Positions 47,304-55,471 of a stretch of 64,000 nucleotides of DNA are shown here, in pieces. The stretch spans positions 248,001 through 312,000 of the forward strand of contig NZ_FNNA01000003.1 in NCBI RefSeq assembly GCF_900106665.1, given 5' to 3'. The translations under genes were made by a program, and so were the position numbers. The stretch's first letter is position 1. Each line of letters starts with the position of its first letter. The stretch comes from Paracoccus sanguinis (lineage in GTDB: Bacteria > Pseudomonadota > Alphaproteobacteria > Rhodobacterales > Rhodobacteraceae). Below the pieces are notes generated by a model that did not search any database, had not been told where the DNA came from, and saw nothing but the letters and a program-made list of their open reading frames with translations.

Positions 47304-47606
47304 GGGCGATCCTCAGCTGGGGCCGGTCATGAGGCCGGTCAGGGCATGATCCGCGGGCACGCGGCGGCAGGGCCGCGGCCGGGGCGCAAAGCGCGAATTG
47401 GCGCGGGTTCTAGTCGGGCGGGCGGCGCTTGTCCAGAAACGCCGTGGCCCCGCCGCGTCACCGCTTCGTGGGCGCGGCGCAGCCGTAGGGGGCGCCACGT
47501 CGGGACTTATTTGTGGCGCGATTACCCCGGGGGACGCACCGGAACGGCGCGAGGGGCAGCGCCACCGGCACCGACGGCTGCAGGTCGCCCGGCGACCCGC
47601 GCCGGC
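47304..47606. other. Leader region of the yajC operon
   Basis: This 303-bp gap holds the yajC promoter (47407-47435) and, further upstream, a 7-bp inverted repeat GCGCCAC (47492-47498) / GTGGCGC (47513-47519) that could end the M20 transcript or bind a protein. A rightward open frame here (47398-47694) is Arg/Ala-rich and unconvincing. Confidence 0.5.
47407..47435 (-). promoter_or_regulatory. Promoter of yajC-secDF
   Basis: On the minus strand TGGACA (47435-47430) and TAGAAC (47412-47407) are separated by 17 bp, leaving a leader of about 100 nt before yajC. Confidence 0.55.
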
Positions 47607-48776
47607 TCAGCCCACCGCCGCGGGCTGGGCCCGCTCGACGAGGCGGGCGAAGAAACTCGCCCCGATCGGCGCGATCTCGTCGTTGAAGTCATAGGCGGGG
47701 TGGTGCAGCCCTGCCCCCGGCCCCTGGCCGATGAAGACATAGGCCCCAGGACGCGCCTCGAGCATGTAGCTGAAATCCTCGGCCCCCATCTCGCGCGGGC
47801 ATTCGCCGTCGACCATGTCGAGCCCCGCGACCTCGGCCGCGACCCCGGCGGCGAAGCTCGCGCAGGCCGGGTCGTTGACCGTCGCCGGGTCGCCGGTCTG
47901 GTAGTCGAGCACCGCCTCGACCCCGTAGCTCGCGGCCTGTCCGGCGACGATCTCCTCCATCCGGCGCATCACCATCGCCTGCACGGCGGGGTCGAAGGTC
48001 CGCACCGTGCCGTTGATCCAGGCGTCGTCGGGGATGACGTTGTGGGCCGAGCCGGTGTGGATCTGGGTGACCGAGACCACGAGGTCGTCGGTGGCCTTGT
48101 GGTTGCGGCTGACGATGGATTGCAACGCCTGCACGATGCCCACCGCGGCGATCACCGGGTCGGCGGTCTCGTGCGGCATGGCCCCGTGCCCGCCGCGGCC
48201 CTTGATGCGGATGTCGAAAGCGTCGACCGCCGCCATCAGCGCCCCGCCGTTGGTCTGGAACGACCCCAGCGCCACGTTGGGCGAGTTGTGCAGCGCGAAC
48301 ACCTGGCCGATGTCGAAGCGCTCCATGATGCCTTCGTCCACCATGACCTTGGCGCCGCGCCCGCCCTCTTCCGCGGGCTGGAAGATCAGCGCCACGCGGC
48401 CCGAGAAGTTGCGCGTCTCGGCCAGATACTTCGCCGCGCCGAGCAGCATCGTGGTGTGGCCGTCGTGCCCGCAGGCGTGCATCTTGCCCGGCACGGTCGA
48501 GGCATACGCCGCCCCCGTCGCCTCGACGATCGGCAGCGCGTCCATGTCGGCCCTGAGCCCGATGGTCGGCCCCTCGCCGCGCCCGTTGATGATCGCCACC
48601 ATGCCGGTCTGCGCGATCCCCTCGTGCAGCTCGTCCACCCCGAACTCGCGCAGGCGGGCGGCGACGAAGGCGGCGGTCTCGCCGAGGTCGAACTGCAGCT
48701 CGGGGTGCTGGTGCAGATGCCGCCGCCAGGCGGTCATCTCGTCGGCGTATCCGGCGATGCGGTTCAGGACGGGCAT
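47607..48776 (-). CDS. M20-family amidohydrolase (hippurate hydrolase type)
   Basis: This 389-residue metallohydrolase removes acyl groups from amino acids or similar amides. Metal ligands are visible in MHACGHDGHTTMLLG (C102, H104), EEGGRGAKVM (the catalytic glutamate pair) and the late GAEDFSYM motif. The dimerisation lid lies between about 185 and 300. The architecture matches hippuricase/IAA-amino-acid hydrolases. The start at 48776 follows ribosome site ggaaag. It is divergent from mazG, with 65 bp between. Confidence 0.92.
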   Translation of the reverse strand: MPVLNRIAGYADEMTAWRRHLHQHPELQFDLGETAAFVAARLREFGVDELHEGIAQTGMVAIINGRGEGPTIGLRADMDALPIVEATGAAYASTVPGKMHACGHDGHTTMLLGAAKYLAETRNFSGRVALIFQPAEEGGRGAKVMVDEGIMERFDIGQVFALHNSPNVALGSFQTNGGALMAAVDAFDIRIKGRGGHGAMPHETADPVIAAVGIVQALQSIVSRNHKATDDLVVSVTQIHTGSAHNVIPDDAWINGTVRTFDPAVQAMVMRRMEEIVAGQAASYGVEAVLDYQTGDPATVNDPACASFAAGVAAEVAGLDMVDGECPREMGAEDFSYMLEARPGAYVFIGQGPGAGLHHPAYDFNDEIAPIGASFFARLVERAQPAAVG

Positions 48777-48841
48777 GGTGGACTCTTTCCGGGTGCTTGT
48801 GTCTCTTGGCCGCACTCGAACCGAACGGGGCGCGAAAGTCC

Positions 48842-49675
48842 ATGACCGACCGATCCGCAGACACCGCCGACGCCACGGCCGCCACCCTGTCAGCCACCGA
48901 CGAAACCGCGCGGCTGATCGGGATCATGGCCGCGCTGCGCGACCCGCAGACGGGCTGCCCCTGGGACATCGAGCAGGATTTCGCCTCGATCGCCCCCTAT
49001 ACCATCGAGGAGGCCCACGAGGTCGCCGACGCCATCGCCCGGCAGGCCTGGGACGAGCTGCCGGGCGAGCTGGGCGACCTGCTGCTGCAGGTCGTGTTCC
49101 ACGCCCAGATGGCCGACGAGGCGGGGATGTTCGGCTTCGCCGACGTGGCCCGCGCCATTTCGGACAAGCTGGTGGCGCGGCACCCGCACGTCTTCGGCAC
49201 CGAATCGCGCGACAAGTCCGCCGCCCAGCAGGTGAAGGACTGGGAGGCAATCAAGGCCACCGAGCGCGCCGCCAAGGCCGAGAAGGGCGTGCTCGACGGC
49301 GTGGCGCTTGGCCTGCCGGCGCTGACGCGGGCGATCAAGCTGCAGAACCGGGCGGCGCGGGTGGGGTTCGACTGGCCCTCGGCCGACGAGGTGCTGGACA
49401 AGCTCGCCGAGGAGACCGCCGAGCTGCGCGCCGCCACCGACCCCGCCCACCGGGCCGAGGAGTTCGGCGACCTCATGTTCGTGATGGCCAATCTCGCCCG
49501 CCACCTCGACATCGACCCCGAGGCCGCGCTGCGCGACGCGAACGCCAAGTTCACCCGCCGCTTCGCCGCCATCGAAGCGGCGCTGGCCGCCGAGGGCCGC
49601 CGCCCCGAGGACTCGACGCTGGCCGAGATGGACGCGCTCTGGGATGCTGCCAAGGCGGCGGAGAGGGCGGGCTAG
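48842..49675 (+). CDS. mazG: Nucleoside triphosphate pyrophosphohydrolase MazG
   Basis: MazG hydrolyses NTPs and dNTPs to monophosphates and lowers alarmone or damaged-nucleotide levels. This 277-residue protein has the usual two MazG domains: the first with CPWDIEQDFASIAPYTIEEAHEVADAI and ELPGELGDLLLQVVFHAQMA, and the second with KLAEETAELRAA and EEFGDLMFVMANLARHL, which holds the catalytic acidic residues. A 25-residue Ala/Asp/Thr-rich leader is extra. Its TAG overlaps the opposing TauE stop in the palindrome CTAG. Confidence 0.95.
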   Translation: MTDRSADTADATAATLSATDETARLIGIMAALRDPQTGCPWDIEQDFASIAPYTIEEAHEVADAIARQAWDELPGELGDLLLQVVFHAQMADEAGMFGFADVARAISDKLVARHPHVFGTESRDKSAAQQVKDWEAIKATERAAKAEKGVLDGVALGLPALTRAIKLQNRAARVGFDWPSADEVLDKLAEETAELRAATDPAHRAEEFGDLMFVMANLARHLDIDPEAALRDANAKFTRRFAAIEAALAAEGRRPEDSTLAEMDALWDAAKAAERAG

Positions 49676-50478
49676 AGCAGCGCCTTCCGCAGCATGTTCA
49701 GGCCCACGGCGAGCAGGAACACGGCAAAGATCCGCCGCAGCCGCCGCGCGTCGGTACCATGCGCGAGGTTCGCGCCGATCGGCGCGGTCAGCAGCGTCAT
49801 GGCGATGGTCAGCGCGAAGATCGGCAGGTTGACCGAGCCCACCGTGCCGGGCGGCGCCCCCGCAGCGGGCACGAACAGGAACGCCAGCACCGAGGGTAGC
49901 GCGATCACCGCCCCGAACCCGGCCGAGGTCGCCACCGCGCGGTGCATCGGCCGCCCGTGCAGCGTCAGCATCGGCACCCCGAGCGAGCCCCCGCCGATCC
50001 CCAGCAGCACGCCCACCAGCCCCACGGTGCCGCCGAGGGCGGCGCGACGGGCGCCTTCGGGCGGGGTGTCGGCCAGCCGCCAGTCGGCGCGGCTGATCAG
50101 CATGAAGCTCGCCACGCAGAGCACCAGCACCCCGAAGATCGCCTTGAGCTGCTGGGTCGAGAGCCGCGAGACGAGCCACACGCCAACGATCGCGCCCAGC
50201 ATGATCCACGGCGCCCAGGCCCGCAGGATGTCCCAGTCCACCGCCCCCTTGCGGTTGTGGGCCAGCACCGAGCGGATCGAGGTCACGAAGATCGTCGACA
50301 GCGAGGTGGCGAGGCAGACCTGCATGAGGTCGCCCGCCCCATAGCCCGCCGCCGTCAGGATCGCCGCGAAGGCGGGGACGAGGACGATGCCGCCGCCGAC
50401 GCCCAGAAGCCCGGCGAGGATGCCGGCAAAGGCGCCCGCCGCCAGGAGGGCTGCGACATAAGGCAGAAGTTCGGTCAT
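49672..50478 (-). CDS. TauE/SafE-family sulfite or sulfoacetate exporter
   Basis: This 268-residue membrane protein has about eight helices in two repeats. Family marks are AGILAGLLGVGGGIVLVPAF in the first repeat and GVLLGIGGGSLGVPML in the second, both Gly-rich pore motifs. Relatives export sulfite, sulfoacetate or other anions. No sulfonate-degradation genes are nearby, so the substrate is open. It is convergent with mazG. Confidence 0.88.
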   Translation of the reverse strand: MTELLPYVAALLAAGAFAGILAGLLGVGGGIVLVPAFAAILTAAGYGAGDLMQVCLATSLSTIFVTSIRSVLAHNRKGAVDWDILRAWAPWIMLGAIVGVWLVSRLSTQQLKAIFGVLVLCVASFMLISRADWRLADTPPEGARRAALGGTVGLVGVLLGIGGGSLGVPMLTLHGRPMHRAVATSAGFGAVIALPSVLAFLFVPAAGAPPGTVGSVNLPIFALTIAMTLLTAPIGANLAHGTDARRLRRIFAVFLLAVGLNMLRKALL

Positions 50479-50601
50479 GACGGTCGTCCGTTGTTGCGTC
50501 GCGCCCGCTTAGCGCCGCGGCGCGGGCGGCGCCAGCGGGCGCGGCGGGGCCTGCCGCAGGGTCCGGTGGTGGGATGGCGCGTCGCGCCCCGACGCCGGCG
50601 C

Positions 50602-51627
50602 TCAGGCCGCGTCCAAGCTGACCGCCGCGAGCGCCGCGTCATAGTCGGCGAGTGTGCCCTGCGACGCGCGCTCGGACAGGATGCGCTTCCACTGCCGCGC
50701 GCCGGGGCGGCCGTGGAAGAGCCCGAGCATGTGCCGGGTGATCTGGTGCATCCGCCCGCCGGCGGCGAGGTGGCGGGCCAGCACCTCGCGCATCGCCTCG
50801 GCCGCGGCGACGGGAGAGGCGAGCGGCGGCGCCTCGCCCCATAGCCGGTCCGCCGCGCCGAGGATGGCCCAGGGCTCGTGATACGCGGCGCGGCCGATCA
50901 TCGCCCCGTCCATCACCGCCAGCTGCGCCTCGGCCTCGGCCAGCGAGGCGATGCCGCCGTTGATCGACAGGTGCAGGCCGGGAAAGGCCGCCTTCATCGC
51001 GTGGACCAGCGGATAGTCGAGCGGCGGGATCTCGCGGTTCTCGCGCGGGCTCAGCCCCTCGAGCCAGGCCTTGCGGGCGTGGACGATGACCCGGCGGACA
51101 CCGGCCGCCTCGAGCGTGGCGAGGAAGGCGGGCAGGACCTCGGCGGGCTCCTGCTCGTCCACGCCGATGCGGCATTTCACCGTGACCTCGACCGGCGAGG
51201 CCGCCTGCATCGCCGCGACGCAGGCGGCGACGAGGTCGGGCGACTTCATCAGCACCGCGCCGAAGCAGCCCGACTGCACCCGGTCGCTGGGGCAGCCGAC
51301 GTTGAGGTTGATCTCGTCGTAGCCGTAATCCGCGCCGATGCGCGCGGCTTCGGCCAGCTGCGCGGGGTCCGAACCGCCGATCTGCAGCGCCACCGGCCCG
51401 TCGCCGTCATGGCCGAGCAGCCGGTCGCGGTCGCCATGCAGGATCGCCGGGGCGGTGATCATCTCGGTATAGAGCAGCGCCCGGCGCGAAAGCAGCCGGT
51501 GGAAGCCGCGGCATTGACGGTCGGTCCAGTCGATCATCGGCGCCACGCTCAGGCGGGCGGCCTGCCGCGCGGGGCTGGCGTCGAAGCGCCCCGGCGCAGC
51601 GGGGTGAATAGCGAGGGGACGGGTCAT
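50602..51627 (-). CDS. dusA: tRNA-dihydrouridine(20/20a) synthase
   Basis: DusA reduces uridine to dihydrouridine in the tRNA D loop using FMN. This 341-residue protein shows SVAPMIDWTDRQCRGFHR (FMN site), TEMITAPAI, the catalytic loop NVGCPSDRVQSGCFGAVLMK with the proton-donating Cys112, and the VTVKCRIGVD and HARKAWLEGLSPRENREIPPLDY blocks that separate DusA from DusB and DusC. It is divergent from the HesB gene. Confidence 0.95.
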   Translation of the reverse strand: MTRPLAIHPAAPGRFDASPARQAARLSVAPMIDWTDRQCRGFHRLLSRRALLYTEMITAPAILHGDRDRLLGHDGDGPVALQIGGSDPAQLAEAARIGADYGYDEINLNVGCPSDRVQSGCFGAVLMKSPDLVAACVAAMQAASPVEVTVKCRIGVDEQEPAEVLPAFLATLEAAGVRRVIVHARKAWLEGLSPRENREIPPLDYPLVHAMKAAFPGLHLSINGGIASLAEAEAQLAVMDGAMIGRAAYHEPWAILGAADRLWGEAPPLASPVAAAEAMREVLARHLAAGGRMHQITRHMLGLFHGRPGARQWKRILSERASQGTLADYDAALAAVSLDAA

Positions 51628-51754
51628 GGCGCGGTCCAGACGGGATCAGGCGGCGGTCCCTAGCACGGCGGGGGCCCGCAAGGCCAGCGCGCGCCGCGGG
51701 TTGAGCCGGGCAGCCCTCGCCCCTATCTTCTGGGGCAAGCGCGAAAGGCATCCC

Positions 51755-52129
51755 ATGTTCTCGATCCCCGGCAAGCCCCCCGTCACCATCACCCCCGCCG
51801 CTGAGGCGCGGATCGCCCGGCTGATGGCTGGCAAGGACGGGGCGGGCCTGCGCATCGGCCTGAAGAAGGGAGGCTGCGCGGGGATGGAATACACGATGGA
51901 ACTGGCCGACGCCGCCAACCCCGGCGACGAGGTGGTCGAACAGGGCGCGGCGCGGGTCCTGATCGCGCCCACCGCGCAGATGTTCCTCTTCGGCACCCAG
52001 ATCGACTATCAGGACGGGCTGCTCGACAGCGGGTTCCGCTTCATCAATCCCAATGTCACCGACAGCTGCGGCTGCGGCGAGTCGGTGCGGTTCGAGCCGC
52101 TGGAGGGGTCGGCCGCGCGACAGGGCTGA
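51755..52129 (+). CDS. HesB/IscA-type iron-sulfur assembly protein
   Basis: This 124-residue A-type carrier transfers iron-sulfur clusters. The three cysteines are present: C41 in KKGGCAGMEY, and C105 and C107 in DSCGCGES. It resembles SufA or IscA. It is not within a suf operon here, so I give no symbol. The start at 51755 gives a family-like N-terminus (VTITPAAEARI). It lies 88 bp before tpiA on the same strand. Confidence 0.9.
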   Translation: MFSIPGKPPVTITPAAEARIARLMAGKDGAGLRIGLKKGGCAGMEYTMELADAANPGDEVVEQGAARVLIAPTAQMFLFGTQIDYQDGLLDSGFRFINPNVTDSCGCGESVRFEPLEGSAARQG

Positions 52130-52217
52130 CCGCGGGCGGACGCCCGCCCTCCGGCCTCTCTTGCACGGGCGCCCGCCGCCGGGCTAGGCGGGGGCGACCC
52201 TGATCGAGGAGGATGAG

Positions 52218-52955
52218 ATGGCCCCCCGCAAGCTTGCCGCCGGCAACTGGAAGATGAACGGCACCCGCGCCGCGCTGGCCGAGATCGCCGCGCTCGCGCC
52301 CCAAGCCGGAGGCGTCGATGTCCTGATCTGCCCGCCCGCCACGCTGGTCGCGCCGATGGCCGAAGCCGCGCCCAAGGGGATCGCGGTCGGCGGGCAGGAC
52401 TGCCATGCCGAGGCCTCGGGCGCCCACACGGGCGACATCGCCGCCGAGCAGCTGCGCGACGCCGGCGCGAGCCACGTCATCGTCGGCCACTCGGAGCGCC
52501 GCACCGACCATGCCGAAACCGACGCGCAGGTTGCCGCCAAGGCGACGGCCGCGCATCGCGCCGGCCTCGTCGCGGTCATCTGCGTGGGCGAGACCGAGGC
52601 GCAACGCGACGCGGGCGAGACGCTTGCCGTGATCGCCGCGCAGCTCGCTGGCTCGGTCCCCGAGGGGGCGACCGCCGCCAACACGGTCATCGCCTATGAG
52701 CCGGTCTGGGCCATCGGCACCGGCCGCACCCCCACCGTCGAGCAGATCGCCGAGGTCCACGCCGCCATGCGCCAGGCCCTCGCCAACCGGCTGGCGGACG
52801 GGGCCGAGATGACGCTGCTCTACGGCGGCAGCGTCAAGCCGGGCAACGCGGCCGAGATCTTCGCCATCGCCAACGTGGACGGCGCGCTGGTCGGCGGGGC
52901 GAGCCTCAAGGCCGCCGATTTCGGCCCCATCGTCGCGGCGCTCGCGGCGGCCTGA
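52218..52955 (+). CDS. tpiA: Triose-phosphate isomerase
   Basis: TpiA interconverts dihydroxyacetone phosphate and glyceraldehyde 3-phosphate. This 245-residue barrel enzyme has its catalytic Lys12 in GNWKMNG, His91 in VGHSERR, Glu161 in [11 protein letters not shown], and the phosphate-binding [12 protein letters not shown] and [10 protein letters not shown] loops. It is preceded by ribosome site gaggagga. Its stop lies in a hairpin shared with the opposing binding-protein gene. Confidence 0.97.
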   Translation: MAPRKLAAGNWKMNGTRAALAEIAALAPQAGGVDVLICPPATLVAPMAEAAPKGIAVGGQDCHAEASGAHTGDIAAEQLRDAGASHVIVGHSERRTDHAETDAQVAAKATAAHRAGLVAVICVGETEAQRDAGETLAVIAAQLAGSVPEGATAANTVIAYEPVWAIGTGRTPTVEQIAEVHAAMRQALANRLADGAEMTLLYGGSVKPGNAAEIFAIANVDGALVGGASLKAADFGPIVAALAAA

Positions 52956-52982
52956 GCCGCCGCGCCGTCCCGGGCTTAGGCC
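52949..52982. terminator. Shared convergent hairpin containing tpiA and binding-protein stops
   Basis: GGCCTGAGCC (52949-52958) pairs with GGCTTAGGCC (52973-52982), with one G-U in ten pairs and a 14-nt loop. The tpiA TGA is in the left arm and the opposing TAA in the right arm, as seen for uvrB at 5393-5418. Confidence 0.5.
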
Positions 52983-54142
52983 TTGGCCGGGTCGCGCACC
53001 GCCGGATAGCTGTGGAACGGCACGTTCCACAGCTGCCCGTCCACCGCCTCGACCCGCATCATGTAGATCGTCTGGACGATGTCGCGGGTGGCGGCGTCGA
53101 TCTCGATCGGGCCGCGCGGCGACTCGAGGCGCGCACCCTTCATCGCCTCGACCAGCGCCGCGCCGGTGGCGTCGCCGCCGGTGCGCCCCAGCGCCTCGGC
53201 CAGCAGCCGGGCGCCGTCGTAAGCCGACACGGCCATGAAGTTCGGGCGGGTGCGGTTCCGCTCCATGAAGGTGGCGACGAAGGCGCGGTTCGCCTCGGTC
53301 GGCAGGGCGGCGCTGTAGTGCAGCCCCGTCACCAACCCCAGCGCGGCATCCCCCATCTGCGGCAGCACGATGTCGTCGGTCACCGAGCCGTCCGCGACCA
53401 GCCGGATGCCCGACCGGTCGAGGCCGCGCTCGACCCACTGCTTGAGGAACGGCGCGCCGATCCCGGATGGCAGGAACACGAACAGCGCCTGCGGCTTCGC
53501 GTCCACCACGCGCTGCAGGAAGGCCGCGAAGTCCGGGTCGCGCAGCGGCACCCGCAGGCTGCCCGCGACGGTGCCGCCGGCCTCGGCGAAGACCTTGGCG
53601 AAGCTCGCCTCGGCGTCGTGGCCGGGGCCGTAGTCGGTCACCAGCGTCATCGCCTGCCCGATCCCGTCGCCGGCCATCCACCGGGCGATCACGCTCGTCA
53701 CCTGCGGGGTGGTGTAGCTGGTGCGCACGATCATCGGCGAGGCCTCGGTCACGGCAGAGGTCGCCGCGACCATGACGATCTGCGCCACGCCCGCGCGGGC
53801 CGAGACAGGCGCCGCGGCGAGCGCGAGCGGGGTCAGGCCGAAGCCGCCCAGCACCTCGATCCCGCCCGAGGTCACCATCTCCTGCGCGATGCGGCGGGTG
53901 GTGTCGGCGATGCCGCCGTCATCGGCGATCACCGGCTCGATCCGCCGCCCCGCCGCGGCGGCGCCCTGGGTGTCGAGATATTGCTGGAACCCCGCCTGCA
54001 TCTGCTGGCCGTAGGCCGCAAACGGGCCGGTGAGCGGCAGGATCAGCCCGACCTTGAGCGCGCGGTCCTGCGCCAGGGCGGGGGCGGCAAACCCGCCGGC
54101 GAGGGCCGCGGCGGCGCCGGTCAGAAGGGTGCGTCGGTGCAT
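52976..54142 (-). CDS. ABC transporter substrate-binding protein, branched-chain amino acid (LivK) type
   Basis: This 388-residue periplasmic binding protein has a signal peptide with twin arginines (MHRRTLLTGAAAALAGGFAA, cut near APALAQ). The mature part opens LKVGLILPLTGPFAAYGQQMQAGFQ, the LivK/AmiC-type fold, with the EVLGGFGLTPLALAAAPVS and FMAVSAYDGARLLAEAL segments. Ligands in this family include amino acids, amides and aromatic acids. No LivFGHM genes are beside it, so it must share distant components or act as a sensor. The start at 54142 is set by the signal peptide. Confidence 0.88.
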   Translation of the reverse strand: MHRRTLLTGAAAALAGGFAAPALAQDRALKVGLILPLTGPFAAYGQQMQAGFQQYLDTQGAAAAGRRIEPVIADDGGIADTTRRIAQEMVTSGGIEVLGGFGLTPLALAAAPVSARAGVAQIVMVAATSAVTEASPMIVRTSYTTPQVTSVIARWMAGDGIGQAMTLVTDYGPGHDAEASFAKVFAEAGGTVAGSLRVPLRDPDFAAFLQRVVDAKPQALFVFLPSGIGAPFLKQWVERGLDRSGIRLVADGSVTDDIVLPQMGDAALGLVTGLHYSAALPTEANRAFVATFMERNRTRPNFMAVSAYDGARLLAEALGRTGGDATGAALVEAMKGARLESPRGPIEIDAATRDIVQTIYMMRVEAVDGQLWNVPFHSYPAVRDPAKA

Positions 54143-54385
54143 CGAAAAGCCTCGTTCAGCTGGCGGACGGCGGCGACTAGGCCATGACGGCGCGGCGCCG
54201 CGCAAGCGGTCTCTCGCGCCCCTTCGGCCCCAGGCGCGGGGGCCGCCACGCGCCCGGTCGGCCGCGGACCGCGCCATGCGGCCGTTCGGACGGGTTGATC
54301 CATCCCCCCCGCGTGCCGCATGGTGCGCGCGTCACGACGCGGCGTCACGACCGCGACCGTCCCAACACCCGGAGGAGACTACCCC

Positions 54386-55339
54386 ATGCGCATCACCCGC
54401 CTTGCCGCCGCTGCGGCCACCGCGGCCGCCCTCGTCGGCGCCCCGCTCACCGCCTCGGCGGCCGAGTTCATCAACGTCCTGACCGGCGGTACCTCGGGGG
54501 TCTATTACCCGATGGGCGTCGCCATGTCCGAGATCTGGGCCAAGGGCATCCCCGACGCGCGGACCCAGGTGCAGGCCACCAAGGCCTCGGTCGAGAACCT
54601 CAACCTGCTGCAGCAGGGCAAGGGCGAGGCGGGCTTCGCGCTCGGCGACAGCGTCCAGATGGCGTGGGAGGGCGACGAGGAGGCCGGCTTCAAGGGCAAG
54701 CTCGACAAGCTGCGCGCGATCGGCGCGATCTATCCGAACTACATCCAGATCGTCGCCTCGAAGGATTCGGGCATCGCTTCGCTCGCCGATCTCAAGGGCA
54801 AGAGCCTGTCGGTCGGCGCGGCCAAGTCGGGGACCGAGCTGAACGCCCGCGCCATCCTCGAGGCCGCCGGGATGAGCTATGCCGATCTGGCCAAGGTCGA
54901 GTACCTGCCCTTCGCCGAATCGGTCGAGCTGATGAAGAACCGCCAGCTTGACGCCACGCTGCAGTCCGCGGGGCTGGGCGTCGCGTCGCTCAAGGACCTG
55001 GCGACCTCGACCCCGATCACCGTGATCCCGGTGCCCGCCGACCTGGTGGCCAAGCTCGGCGGCGCCTATCACGCCGCGACGATCCCGGCCGACACCTATG
55101 ACGGGCAGGCGGCCGATGTGCCGACCGCGTCGGTGACGAACATCCTCGTGACCCATGACGGGGTGCCCGAGGAAACCGTCTACCAGATGACCAAGCAGCT
55201 GTTCGAGAACCTCGACACCGTCAAGGCGGCGCACGCGGCGGGCAAGGCCATCGACGTGGCGAAGGCGGCCGAGAACCTGCCGATCCCGCTGCACCCGGGC
55301 GCCGAGCGCTACTACCGCGAGGCCGGCGTCCTGAAGTAA
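54386..55339 (+). CDS. TAXI-type TRAP transporter substrate-binding protein
   Basis: This 317-residue binding protein belongs to the TRAP-associated extracytoplasmic immunogenic (TAXI) family. After a signal peptide ending at TASAAEF it has the family opening INVLTGGTSGVYYPMGVAMSEIWAK, the QATKASVENLNLLQQGKGEAGFALGD block and LPFAESVELMKNRQLDATLQSAG. TAXI systems take up glutamate-like or dicarboxylate substrates. It has a perfect ribosome site (ggaggag) and is followed by a hairpin and then its fused permease. Confidence 0.94.
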   Translation: MRITRLAAAAATAAALVGAPLTASAAEFINVLTGGTSGVYYPMGVAMSEIWAKGIPDARTQVQATKASVENLNLLQQGKGEAGFALGDSVQMAWEGDEEAGFKGKLDKLRAIGAIYPNYIQIVASKDSGIASLADLKGKSLSVGAAKSGTELNARAILEAAGMSYADLAKVEYLPFAESVELMKNRQLDATLQSAGLGVASLKDLATSTPITVIPVPADLVAKLGGAYHAATIPADTYDGQAADVPTASVTNILVTHDGVPEETVYQMTKQLFENLDTVKAAHAAGKAIDVAKAAENLPIPLHPGAERYYREAGVLK

Positions 55340-55361
55340 GGCGCCTGCTCTGACCGGCTCG

Positions 55362-55397
55362 CGGTCCCGGTGCAGCGCTGCGCCGGGGCCGTTCTCG
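55362..55397 (+). terminator. Attenuator-like hairpin between binding protein and permease
   Basis: CGGTCCCGG (55362-55370) pairs with CCGGGGCCG (55383-55391), with one G-T pair, and GCAGC/GCTGC can pair within the loop; ttctcgt follows. Such intercistronic hairpins commonly keep binding protein in excess of permease. Confidence 0.5.
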
Positions 55398-55471
55398 TCC
55401 CGCGACCACCCTGCCGCGCCACGTCGCGCGGAGGGTCGGCGCCCCCTCCCTTCCCCTGACAATCCAGGTGC

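Noticed and set aside
47398..47694. Rightward 98-residue frame in the yajC leader
   Set aside because: Arg/Ala-rich, overlaps the M20 3' end and the yajC promoter, no homology recognised.
44736..48845. Very long rightward open frame opposite secF, secD, yajC and the M20 gene
   Set aside because: It crosses four well-supported genes and promoters and has no recognisable domain.
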